Part shown: positions 46,251 to 58,119 of the stretch, one piece after another
How the letters are laid out: the number at the start of each line of letters is the position of its first letter
Position numbering within the stretch: position 1 is the first letter of the stretch
Source: Membranipora membranacea
Taxonomy: Eukaryota > Bryozoa > Gymnolaemata > Cheilostomatida > Membraniporidae
Assembly: GCA_914767715.1 (NCBI GenBank)
Contig: OU612069.1
Location: 25,419,387-25,483,386, forward strand
Length of the DNA stretch: 64,000 nt
Direction: 5' to 3'
Position numbers and translations under genes: made by a program
The notes under the pieces: model-generated
What the model saw: the letters and a program-made list of their open reading frames with translations, nothing else
Databases searched by the model: none
What the model was told of the DNA's origin: nothing

Positions 46251-47169
46251 AGAAAACTGTCTATTGTTTTGAATAGATTTAAATGGCAGTTCCTAATATA
46301 AGATTTGAGTCAAAAGATTTATAAACCTACCCCTCTATATTAGTCAATGGGAATCGATAATTTGGCTCACAATCAATCAGTAAATTAAAATAGACCCTTC
46401 ACGATCAGGTCATAATGTGTTATTATGGTTACTTAAAAACACACTAATCACTAACGCATTCACCGAAGTACACTCTCCTATGTGGGACAAAGTTCTTTTA
46501 TGTAACTGTTTTGGCTGTGTACATACAGGGTGTACATACAGGCAGTTTTACCTTATTGTACATACAGGCAGTTTTACCTTATTGCAGTCATTCTGCCAGA
46601 TGCTGTCAACAGCTGCTCTATACTACTCTTCACCGCCCCTAAATGGCATGACTCATCATTACAAAAATCTACATTTATGGTTAAATCTATATATAACATA
46701 GGCACATGATGTCCCCTAGCTGCTAACACTAAAATAAAAGAGAATGTGTCTGTTACCAGCTGGCTGGAATAATTATATTTCTATGGTATATGCGATATCA
46801 AATTTACAAAGTCAAACAATTTCTGTGATTATTAATATTGATGTTGATGATGAATTTCTCAAATACATAAATAAAGACAGTTAGGAATTACTCGAGCAAT
46901 CAATTATTTCTGGCTGTCTTACCAGAGGGCAGGTTCTAGTTGGTAAGATGTGAGAGTGCGTGTAACATTAGAGCTGGAATCCCTGTCCTCTCAATGTATC
47001 ATAAAATAAAGGAAGTTCTACCACAAAGCAAAAATGTAAAAAGAAATCAGCAGATTGGTTGATATTGTAGCTTAGATAATAAACAAAACATGTGCAACAA
47101 CTCACATTCTTGACGATACACATCCACATATGGTTTGACTCGACTCGAGAAATTATAGCCTCTTCAACC
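46251..47169. other. Intergenic stretch downstream of the olfactomedin gene
   Basis: No gene seen. It contains a direct duplication near 46525-46585 (GTACATACAGGCAGTTTTAC twice). It should hold the 3' UTR of the minus-strand gene ending at 47170, but I could not identify a clear polyadenylation signal. Confidence 0.4.
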
Positions 47170-50100
47170 TCAGGTCGATATCAGTTTATCATCGAATTCA
47201 TACCATTTTAGTTGTGCCTTGTCCACATCGATAAGGTTCCAGCTGTACAGTCTCATGTGACGAGGGTTAAAGTCTGCACTGAGCACGATCTCATTAGACT
47301 CTGTTTCCATGACGATAGCTGCCGAAGATCTGCGGCGCTTCCCAGTAGATTGCGAATCTGTGTAAAAGGAAAAGTTTTTGTACAGTGAGTAAAAACTTTT
47401 CCCAGGTCTGTCACAGTCCGAAGACTCAGAAATAGAGGGCCAGTTGTCAGTAGACATTCAAACCCAAGACCTCCGAAACTTGTATGATGTAGAGCTGACG
47501 CTCTAACCATCTACACTAGCTCCTTCTCCTACAGTGATGTATTTATATATATCGAGTTTTCAAACACTCAGAACAGGTGTTACACTGATGAGAGTGATCA
47601 GCAAGCAAAATATTGGAATGCGAGCAGGTTAGTCTGGGACATTTCTTTTATTTGTACAATTGTTGACAATCTGATTAGCTGCCGTTAAAACTGTCTGTCT
47701 GATTTAACTGAACAGCAGCAAAACACAATGTCCATAAGGTATTGTAAAAAACACACTATATAAACAAATTTTTGTTTTTCGAATTGCCTGCTCTTTGATA
47801 TTGCAGGGATAGCCAAAGTTCAGGGAGGGAGGGAGGGAGGGAGGGAGGGAGGGAGGGAGGGAGGGAGGGAGGGAGGGAGGGAGGGAGGGAGGGAGGGAGG
47901 GAGGGAGGGAGGGAGGGAGGGAGGGAGGGAGGGAGGGAGGGAGGGAGGGAGGGAGGGAGGGAGGGAGGGAGAGAGAAAGTTAGAGTACCTGACTTATCGT
48001 GAGCAGTCCATATCCTGTTTATGACCACTTCTTGTACAGATTTCCCGCCTATCCAGTTATCGATACCGTACAAAGATCCCTCAAACTACAAAATATGAAT
48101 AACTCCTATTTAGCTTGGGATGAGATTTCGCATTTCTTCATAATTTGATGGCTGAATTGATTACAAACCAACTGTTGTGTTTATGTGTGAACATTTTTCA
48201 TCCCATGCAAATTTAATTTAGAGGCCAAATATTAGTGTCTGCTTATTAGCAAACAGAACATTCTCTATATCAACTCCGCCGTCATCATGAACTAAAAAAC
48301 TTACCATAAAACAATTCATAAATTCTTCCTGTTTAGCTCTGATGCTGACGTCGAATTCTTTGTGGAGGGTGACAGGGTTAATCTTGTTGAGTACCATATA
48401 ACCTTGTGACTCTTTGTTTGTATAGATGACCCAGATACCAGAGGAATCTGATAAGATATCCACATCATTAAAGACTCCTGATGAGTAGGCGTGACTGCTA
48501 TGGATTTCCTGACCTGTAAAATTACCGAAAAAAATTTTTTTATTCAAGCCCAAACTGGTCTGCTAAAGCCAGTCACTTGGTCCATAAAGAATGCTGCCCT
48601 TTTAATCTGTGCATTTGAAATTGAATACAACACAGAACACTACCGTCAGAAATTAAAATTTCACCTCATCTTATCAAATATTATTTATAACTCAGGTCTT
48701 AATTCTAGAGTAAGTTACATTAGGGCTTTTGGAAAAGAGTAACATAAGTGACTGTCCGTGTGGTAGCACATATTGAATATATATTAGTAGCAAAAGGAGC
48801 TACTACCTTTGAAGCACAAAAATAAATAAAACCCAAAGAAAAACCAAAGCTTCCCATGTTAAATTTTTTTCTAAGCTGCTTGTTAGGCTGCAGTGATTTG
48901 GGTTTATAGGTTCACCGGAAGAAAAAAAATCAGGGGGTCTTATTAATGATAAATAATATTATTTCCCTAGGTTGCAAAGACTGCGCCAGATTGCTCTCTG
49001 TTTGTAGGCAAGTTGGAACCTGTGGGATAACAGAACTCTAGTAGTCAATGGACTGCAGTACAAACCCACAACCTTGGACATGAATGGCCAGCGCTCTAAT
49101 CAGCAGAGCTGACTCCTAGTGTGCAGAGTATGCATGATTTGAGGCCAGAATTAATTTGAAGAAATGATACATTATTCTCAAATTCTCTTGCAAAATATAT
49201 TTCTAACGCAACCTCTCAATCATACATTTTAGTCATGGGCAGTTTCCTAGCGATTTACATTGGTGACATAATTTGATACATTTAACACATTGTGGACGTT
49301 GACAGAAGCAGTATCCATGGCACCAAACTGTCTTATGAAATGACTTGAGCTAAAGCTGTACCTGATAGTCTTGTGCAGTTCCATTGATGAGTCAGCAAGT
49401 CAAACTTGTATATTTTATTAGACTTAAATCCATGACAGTAGAAGCTTCCGTTGTAAACAGCGTGTCCTGTACCCCCACACTCATAGTCCAGTTTGTAGGC
49501 CGTGAACACATCCCCCTCAACAAATGTCAGAACATTACTAAACTCCGCAAGATTTGTCAACTTCCTGTTAAACACAAAGAACATGTGACCAAAGAGGTCA
49601 GCCAAACATATTTTCAAAGTGCGCATATCTCAAACTTTATGGCAGCATATGGCATAGTTTGGATGTCTATGAAACACGTGTTACATGCGATGACTATATT
49701 TTACCAAAGTGTCCTGCTCTTTCTCTAAATGTTAGTTGTTCCCTCATGAGAGTTAGACTGACAACCCCTTATACCTTTACTTGATCGATTCTGCTCACGT
49801 TAATGGATCGATATAAAAATCTTTCTCAGCTTTTAAGAGCCCTTCATGAATGGAAATATTTATATTTAATCTGTAGTAGTTGTGTGAACAATCTGTTAGT
49901 GCTGAGTGTGCCCATACAAAAAAAAGAGAACTTTTCACTCATGACAGCATTTCTATCTATAAAATCACTTAATCACTGTGAATCCATCATTACAGAAACT
50001 GACAGCGAGACTCATTTTTCTAAAGTTTTGATCAGGGTATAAAAACACATACCTGAATCCCTGGAGCATCCAGACTTTAGAAGATTTCAGATAACCGTCC

Positions 50101-52982
50101 TGCATCCATGAGCCAATAATCTTCTGTCGATATCCGCTGATTTCTCTCACAACAAATCTCTCTCTCACTCTCCCTATATATCTGATAGGCTTTTCATACA
50201 GCGCTGTGGTAAAAAGACATCTATTGACTATGTTGTTTATCTCAAGATTCGAATGAATCATCCATGATAACGAACAATTACATTTGAGTAAAGTGTCCAC
50301 AGAAAAAGTTTGCCATTTCACACATGTTTAAATCAACCATAAATAAAGCTAGCTAATTTTTACCCATCATCTTTATCTCATATTAACTCCTGACCCAGCT
50401 GGCAAATTAAAGTGCTAGCTAAAATTAAGTCAACCCAAAACTTACTGAATAAAACCTTACCTAAATTTACTCTTTTAGGGTAGAAAGACTATTCTGTTTT
50501 AGGTATCATCATGATAATCATAACAGAAATTTGCATCTGGCACGTATCGCATAGAGATTGATAAAATCTTGGAAATCAGAATTACTAAACTCAGCTTGTC
50601 AGAGCACTGGTAAAAGTTAAGAAGTTTGTGATCCATACCTGAGATGGAGGCGTTAGAGTGATTCATCGTTGTTGTACTCTTGTCCGACAAATCGTTACTC
50701 TGTATTGTTATGTTAGTTTGCTCACTCTTACAATCAGCTCCACAAGTTGGTTCCTGTATTTTTGTCCCTGTATCAGGACGATTACCAGCACTTCTAGTGA
50801 GAATCTCACTCGCTTTGAGAACCTTCTCATACAAGCTTTGATTAATGTTGTTTACGGCAGTGTACCTGGATTTATATTTTGACAAATATTAAGACTTGAG
50901 TTATAAAAAAGGTGTTGTGCAAGAGAACTCCTATGTTATAAAAATAATTACGTACGGTAATGATTCTGCATGATGTTTACTGAAAAGTCGTAATACTAAC
51001 AATTCACCATCACAGCTCATAGGTCTTCACCTATAAACCATGAGCTCGCATCTCAGCTTGGTCTTTATTTTTTTTTTTTTTTTTATTTTTAAATTTGTGT
51101 AAATTTGAAGATGTTTATTGATATATTCCTCTGAAACATCTTGCTCTTTTAGCTTACTCAGCATCATCAGAACTGACATTATTCCTAGTCAACAAATTTC
51201 ACCCAATGTTCGCCTGTTTAGACCGCGGATGAGTATTCTAGTACGCCGCTTTAAAATACAGAGAGATATAAAGATACCCGATAGGTCAGATTAACAACGG
51301 ACTCTGCGCTAGATAACTCACTTCTCCTCTATCCTCTGTTCCAGAGCTGGTATTATAGCGTTAATAATATCAGTGAAATCATCTACAGTGGCTCTCTTTA
51401 CATCCATCACTACGGCTTCTACCTCCTCAAGGTGATGATCCATCGTGTCCACACGTAATCCTAATCCTACCAGTGAGTCATTCATCGCGATTACATCATT
51501 CACTACCAATTTTGTCTCACCCTGTTAAAATAAAAAGCAGAACAAAATTCTATATTGAGGATGAATATTTTGCCTGCCCTTTTGAATGATGGGTTTTACA
51601 CATGATTCATTGAAACATTCACTGTTCTTCATCAAGGCAAAAACTTTGAAAGAGCAAGGTCATGAGAGTAAGTAACCAGAGCACTATTTTTTCCATTGAG
51701 AGTTTTCCAAATATTCCCAACTAAAATTTGGCAGTGGAACTAACCCAATGCTGTGGCTGTTTGCTCCCTCTATACATAGAGAAAATATGTGACAGATTTT
51801 TTTGATGCCAATACTCTCTGAAAAGTATTAAAATGCGGGAAAAAAGATATGTATGACATACCAGCAATGAACAATATTAGACTAAAATCAGTTTTCAACG
51901 ACTGCGATAAGATTGTATTTCAAATCAATGTTGGGCGTTTCATAGCCTACCCTGTAATAGTTATCGTAAGGTAGGTATAGATCAGAGGTTTTCCCTAAGG
52001 TAGTCCTCATCGGATTCTCATCACTGTGTAACAGTCTGAGATGCTCTGATATGTACTTCTTTAGATGAGTGGAGTCCATTCTGAGTTCCTCCAGATCTTT
52101 AGTCATCTTCAGCTGTATTCCTCTCATGATATCCATCTCATTTCTCTGCTGGATCACAACCTGCGGGCGGCAAAATGTGATTTAGTCTAGGTGCTCAGAC
52201 GGCTGAAAATGTGAGTTTGTGGCATCACGTTTCAGAAAGGAATTTTTGTAATGTAATTCAAGAAACTCGCACTTGCAGCTACTGAGCACTAAGACTGAGT
52301 GCGGCTAGGTGTCATCAAGTTTAATCATATTATTTAATTTTTTTATTTTCGCTAAGAATGTGCTGAGAAGTTAAGTTGGTCTTGCTGGATAAAAAAAACC
52401 AGCCCAGGAGAGAATGGTATCATCCTGATTATTCATTTCAACATTGTAAGGTTCTTTGGCAATAAAACCTCTACGTTCAAATTTTTACTGAAGAGAATTA
52501 GGTGCCGTAAACAACGCCTAAGGTGAGTGAGTTAGTCTGAGCCCCTCAGACTCTTGACATGCCCGACGACCGGGAGAGGGAGGGAATATATCCTCACGTA
52601 TGAAAAATCACAGCTGCCTCAGTTTCCATATCAACCTCATGTGGACACAATTCTATGTATTTATCAGAATCATGACATTTTAGCGATATCTCCAAACTCT
52701 GATTGAATTGAAAAAGTATATTTTTAATTCCCCCCTTCTTCACTATGACACGAATGTTTTACTGACCTGAATGAGCATATCCAGTAGGACCTTGACAGGT
52801 TCACTCTGTTTGAGTAGAGACATATACTGCTTCCTGTACTCCTCGTTGATAAGCTTGTTTGTGTACACCGGAGACGCCGGTCTAGTCACCAGTGGATGAG
52901 GAAATGACATCACAGCTCCAAAAAAGACCAGGGCGGCTAGTGATTTGATCCGAATGCTGTGAGAGATTTGTAGGGGATCCAT
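47170..52982 (-). CDS. Secreted olfactomedin-domain protein with coiled-coil N-terminal region
   Basis: Nine exons join with matching phases and no stop: 52767-52982, 51951-52160, 51322-51521, 50639-50865, 50053-50203, 49362-49564, 48305-48513, 47989-48085, 47170-47357. They total 1701 bp and encode 566 residues. The N-terminus has a hydrophobic segment (SLAALVFFGAVMSF, about residues 15-28), a signal peptide or anchor. Residues ~70-210 look helical and heptad-rich. An NxS/T-rich linker with CGADC follows. The C-terminal ~275 residues are an olfactomedin domain: GSWMQD, GGTGHAVYNGSFY, NDVDIL, GIWVIYTN, NKINPVTL, NCFMFEGSLYG and FNPRHMRLYSWN match family landmarks in order. The family is extracellular and adhesion- or signalling-related; the partner is unknown. 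An upstream in-frame ATG (53015) is possible. I prefer 52982 because it places the hydrophobic segment close to the start. Confidence 0.9.
47358..47530 (-). mobile_element. tRNA-headed SINE abutting the last olfactomedin exon
   Basis: On the minus strand, GTGTAGATGGTTAGAGCGTC is a Pol III A box and GTCTTGGGTTTGAATGTC a degenerate B box. The tail (CTCTATTTCTGAGTCTTCGG ... GACCTGGGAAAAG) resembles that of the SINE at 2524-2750. The 3' end runs to within about 25 bp of the acceptor at 47358. Family membership is inferred from the shared head and tail. Confidence 0.6.
47823..47972. repeat. (GGGA)n tetranucleotide microsatellite
   Basis: An uninterrupted GGGA tract of about 150 bp, (CCCT)n on the gene strand. 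It lies in the last olfactomedin intron and starts within about 17 bases of the donor of exon 8 (47988). The long proline/serine/leucine frame it creates on the minus strand is an artefact of the repeat. Confidence 0.95.
48955..49125 (-). mobile_element. tRNA-headed SINE in an olfactomedin intron
   Basis: On the minus strand, GTCAGCTCTGCTGATTAGAG is an A box and GGTTGTGGGTTTGTACTGC a decayed B box. They are followed by ACAAACAGAGAGCAATCTGG and CAACCTAGGGAAATAA, similar in layout to the SINE tails at 2700 and 47400. It lies between exons 6 and 7. Confidence 0.55.
51067..51086 (+). repeat. Poly-T run
   Basis: A homopolymer of about 18-20 T, in the intron between olfactomedin exons 3 and 4. On the gene strand it is poly-A, possibly the tail of an old retro-insertion. 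Confidence 0.7.
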
Positions 52983-53015
52983 ATTTCTCTGACACTCTTG
53001 AGATCTAATATACAT

Positions 53016-56000
53016 TCGGATAAATAAGTTTTTTTCCTTAGTTTTCTATAAATATGATAACACAGTAGTTGCAAAAAACACAGTTAGTTTGATGAAAAGA
53101 GCAAGTTGAGTGGCTTCCCATAATGCACTTTTGTGAGGGTTCTCTGTTATATTCGGTAATTTATGGAAATATAAGATCTAGTCTCACTAAAAATTTCAGG
53201 CTGCAGAGCGGGAGAAGTTTGATTGTTTGACAAATCTGTAAAAGAAAGATGATTTAGATTTGTCACAGTTTTAAACTTTTGGAATTTGCTAATTGAGCAA
53301 GGTCAATCGAGTATCAATAGGTAGCATGGCTAAATATAAACACAAACATATTATTTTGCCAAAGTAACTGGGTCGGGGTTTATGCATGGATTTGATTACA
53401 CCTGCAAGGAAAGGTTGAATATCTCAGAAAAATATACTGGTTATTGCAATATACTTACATGTCTATCATCTATTCTTCTAAACGTCTCAGAGACGTGGTT
53501 TAATACTCAGGCAGCTGACTGTTTTATGGGAAGAATAAAATATTTTGAGATGACCACTGCAGGCAACAAACACTAATAATCAATGCATAAAACTAACATT
53601 ATAAATATCATCAAGCTTAGAATGACAAGGCCAATAATTGTTATCCCAGGTTTAACTAAGTTTTATTGATTGTACTAAGAGCAATAACAGTTGCTGATTG
53701 GCTTAGGAAGCATGTCCTTAAAATAATTGCTGTGGGAATAATGACTGAGACGTGGAGTCGCTCGTGGCTAATTTTACCAGTTAGAGATTGAAATTGATGA
53801 GGCTGAGTAGCTCAATTTTTGTTTGTATTTTGTGCTGCAGTGAATGTTTCCTGGGATGGGAATGTTATCTGATATTAAATAGTGCATGCTGCCTGAGATT
53901 TTGCAGAGATTTGTAAACATATCAATAATAATTTGAATAATACCTTTGTCAATACAACGTATGTATACTTCACACAAGACATATTAATTTCAGCTTTCAT
54001 ACCATTGCGCTGATGGATACTGCAGCCATAATGATTTTACAATGTATCATTGAAATTATCCTGATACAAGTCCACACCATGATAGGATAGATAGATAGAA
54101 TAGATTAAAACTATGCTATGGTGGAATAGCTGTACCCAGTTGTTTTGCAAAATGCGCTTATCAAGATTTTGGAATAGGTTGAGAAAAAAAGGTTTCATGA
54201 GGTTGTTATTAGAAAAAAACTTACGAACCTTGCACCGGCCTGTTTTGTGCTTTTCATGTAATGGATTGACAAAAGGCCACAACTTGTATTGATTTATTTC
54301 TAAGTTGATATCTTGCTTCATAGTAGACATCGCTTAGCCTAGGATAATTATGAATATCCCTTAGAATATAAATATATTTTCAAGCCGTTTGAGTTATAAA
54401 ATATAGGTCAGGTCATTTAACCCATTTTGATGTTCAAAACACAGCTATCACCTACGCAATCTTGTCATTCATAGCACCTTGATTGACACATACAGCTTTT
54501 GTCTAGCATGTTGTGTTTGGTTTACTGAACTGGTAGAACAGTTCATTACATGTTAATTTCACTTAATTGTCAACATTCTAGGACAGCAAACCCTAGGCTA
54601 ACAACTACATAATTGAATGTTTCAAAATAAAGAAATTGCCGTTGGTTGCGAGGGTAGTATAATAATTTACTTCAACTTTTACCAAACTATTGACATCACT
54701 TTATTGAGCAGTATTTTAATTTAAATAAGCATTGGGAGGGTTTGGAAGGACAATATAACCAAGATAAGACCATGTTCAGTGTGGAAAATTTTTAAATAAA
54801 ATTAACGTGATGTTCCCTGCATTGCTTCTCGACCAAAACAACATATATTATGAAGATAGCGCTAATTGTTTTGTGTAAAACAGGGGTAGCAGGGATTTCC
54901 CTTAGCTTTCAAATGAAATATCCTATTCAATTATGTCACAAGGTTAACACCCTATATCATCTAAAACTGTTTTCCCAAATCGTAATCAGTCATATTGTAC
55001 CAAGCCATCATTAGCTGTACATCTTTCAATTAAATTTCTGATTAGGTTTATAAAGTGGCATTCACAACGCATGTTAATTGGCTTGATTACAGCTGAGAGC
55101 GTCAACATATTAGAGACAATCACGGAATCATCGGTTGGTAAACGCATGAAGGTTTGCTGAAGGCCAATAATATATGGCATTGTGGGCCTGCAAATGCCAA
55201 ATTGATATTCTATACTTGCAACTGCGCTGCATCTGAGATTTGTCCCCATATGTTTCCCTTGGTGACCATACAGGTATGGAAGTAGATGGAGGGCACTAAG
55301 GCTGCATGTAGCCCAAAAGCCCTTGACCCTGGCTTATAGATTGATTGTGTCCTACTATTTCCTCGAGAGTCTGTGCTAAATTGAACAGACATTGGACAAG
55401 GGCAGCCGAATTGACACCAATGTCTTGTGAGAAAATTTTTCTTGAAGCACTCTTTTTATTTGTTTTTATTTGACTACCAAAGTGACATAATCACTTGAAT
55501 AAGGTGTCCAATACTGCTTGCAAAAACCTGACGCTTGGTTTATTAGTTCCCACAAATATCATTATTTGATGCTAATGGTTGATCATGTCAATTAATTCAA
55601 TTACTTAACCAAAATGTTGTAAACATGCAATATACAAGTACTTTCCACATTCGATCTCATTTTATTTGGATAAAAGTTTTTTTCGGCACTGTAAAGACAA
55701 CAATATGATAGGAAATGATTAAGTTGCCAATGAAGCGTATTGCTTAAAAATCAGCCATGTTAAAAGTGTGCATCTCTGCCATGATGTAAATGAAACTCAG
55801 ATTCAAAGTAAGTATTCACAATATCAGAAGTTATGCACTCATACCAAGAGAGAGGACAATTACCAAAGTATTAATCATGCGTTTTAATCGCGCAGGTCTT
55901 GGGCAAATTCCAGGAACTAAATATCAAATTCATAAAGCTTTCGACAACATGAACTATCTATATTTTTCCCTTACTGGAACTCATTGTCTTACGCTGGAAA

Positions 56001-56780
56001 AACCACTGTAATATAAAAAATTCCAAAACAACAATCCTAGCTAGCATTTGACAAAAATTGTGATCCTGGATAATATATAACTTGCTTTGTGTAATGGTAC
56101 ACTTTATCCTGTTTACCTGTACACCATTACATGCTGTAGACCCTGCTGCCTCAGCTCTGATCGCCTGACAATCTCTGTCAGCAGCCATCGTGATCCTCAT
56201 GGTTAAACAAAGGGACATTCTCATACTGACTGCACTCTAATTTAGAGAAGGTCGGATGGTCCAAGTTACAAACTTACTTTATTATTATAACTTATTTACG
56301 AACCTAAATAGAGCAAAGCTGAGTCATCAAAGTGATATCAGCACCTTCTTAGCAGCTTTGGCTTTTTGACTGCTTATTTTTTATATTTGTGCTTATCTAA
56401 AAAGCTGTCCGTCAGGGATTTGAACCCAGTAACAGTTTGTATAGTATGATTTGCTGTTTTCTGAAAACCTTAATATAGAATATTATAAAATGGGACATGA
56501 CCTCGACCCTTATGAAAAAAAAAATGTCTATTTAATTGGTCATTTATCTCTTTTCGTATTGTTTGGTGTATAACCTCGTGTTTCCTGATGTTCCTCGCGT
56601 TCACTGTTTAATGATGATCTGGGATGGCGCCGATCTGAGACATGACAAAGTCGGAATACATAACTCGTGTTGTGCGTGTGGAATAGGCGTCTATGATTAA
56701 ACGGTGTCATACTGCCAAGTTTCTCATTGAAATTAATAATACTCTTGTTCTCTACTACACACAAAATGTCTGATTTGATC
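53016..56780. other. Upstream region of the olfactomedin gene
   Basis: No supported protein domain. On the minus strand, 56117-56224 reads as 36 open codons from an ATG to a donor (CAG/GTAAACAG) and could be an upstream exon of the olfactomedin gene or of another transcript. A tRNA T-arm-like GGGTTCAAATCCC (minus) lies near 56418. The open frames at 54986-55392 look like a weak transposon relic and are not called. Confidence 0.35.
56117..56224 (-). CDS. Candidate short first exon, gene unknown
   Basis: Several ATGs (56224, 56200) open a short alanine-rich frame (MAADRDCQAIRAEAAG) that ends in phase 0 at a good donor (GTACAG/GTAAACAG). Olfactomedin exon 1 has an AG (TGTCAG) in phase 0 just before MDPL, so joining is possible. 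That acceptor has a poor pyrimidine tract, however. It is not recognised as any protein. Confidence 0.22.
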
Positions 56781-56872
56781 GCCCACTCGTTATAGAATTA
56801 CTTCATGATAGGGCGTATAGTCTTATTTCCATTGTATTCTGGGGTTTTTTTTAAGCGTAATAAAAGGTCAGC

Positions 56873-58072
56873 TATGGTCGATTGTACTGAAAATGATGTT
56901 TGTCTGGATAAGATGCAGGCCAAGAAATATTGTCATGATATGCCAGGTTGTTCACATTGGGCAACGGAAAATGATAGTATGCCATGTTCATCCACTCATC
57001 ACTCGGCTAGTAGTCTACTAGTCGACACAGCTCATTGTGATACAACTAACCAGAACTCACCGACAAAAATGTCAACAATTGAAGCCATTCAAAGACAACT
57101 ATTGTCTGCACTTGAAAGAATTGATAACTTGGAACGAAAATGTAATAAATAATTACTAACGAGAACTCCAGCTTGAAGAAAGAGGTTGATCAATTCGAAA
57201 CACAGCAATCTAATATTCCCAAGGTGTCTCAATCAGTAACTGCTAACAAGGTGACATTTGCTCAGTTAGCACAAGCAATGAAAAACCAAAACTCTGATAA
57301 ACCGATTCAAAAGCATGAGAGACATAAGCGTACCATCACATTCAAACCACAAAAGAATTTATTAGTAACTGTTGAAAGAGAGGGTGATATTGTCAAGAAT
57401 GATGACGACATCAGAAATGTAGCGGACTCGACAGCGACATTACTATTGAGAGAATTAGTAGTAATAACTGCTTCAAAAAATTCTGTGTGCAATTCAGCGA
57501 AGAAAATGGTAGATACTGCTATCACCAAATGGTCACCAAACATATTTGGACAATCTTCGGTTAGAAAACCTATCCGTCAGTCCCTGGCCATATCGGTCGG
57601 AGTTATCAAAGGTCTTCCTTTTTTCGTTGATGAGGCTGACATTGTGAGGGACCTCAAACAGGAAGGATTTGGTGAAACTACGGTGTCAAGAATAACTAAG
57701 TTTAAAAATCCTACAAGATCTGTCAGGGCATACTTTAAATCTCCCGAACTTCTACAAAAAGCCATGAAAGATAGAGTGCGCTCTAATAACCTTACTTTCG
57801 TGGTCGAAGAGTACAACATGCCATCTGTCATTAGATGCTACAACTGCCATGGATACAAGCACAAAGCATCATCTTGCCCCAATCAAAAGGCCTGTTTCAA
57901 CAGTGGTGGTGCGTACCATGGTGATCAATGTTTTGAGGTCCCTAATTGTGTCAACTGTAAGGGAGATCATCGATCGTCATCCATAACTTGCCCAGCATAT
58001 CTGAAATTATCTCATGCAATGCTCTCTAAATCTGTTCTTGCAACTGAGTCTTCACCCTCAAGTTCCGATTGA
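56873..58072 (+). pseudogene. LINE ORF1 (coiled coil plus zinc knuckles), interrupted
   Basis: The first part (56873-57152) ends in a short coiled coil (STIEAIQRQLLSALERI) and a stop. The second part (57173-58072) continues in another frame and ends in a cluster of Cys/His knuckles: CYNCHGYKHKASSC, a second damaged one where the expected Cys is replaced (ACFNSGGAYHGDQC), and CVNCKGDHRSSSITC. Such ORF1 products bind the element's RNA as a nucleocapsid-like protein. The stop between the parts and the damaged knuckle show it is dead. Confidence 0.75.
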
Positions 58073-58119
58073 CTAGAGAATTTCAACACAAACAACAATG
58101 TGTCCGAAAACTGCAATCT

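Noticed and set aside
47756-48073. 105-codon open frame with a repeated PPSL motif on the minus strand
   Set aside because: Produced by reading exon 8 of the olfactomedin gene straight into the (CCCT)n microsatellite past the splice donor.
54986-55392. Minus-strand frames that vaguely resemble a DDE transposase (GICRPTMPYIIGLQ)
   Set aside because: Fragmentary, frameshifted, and no catalytic residues can be placed; not called without a profile search.
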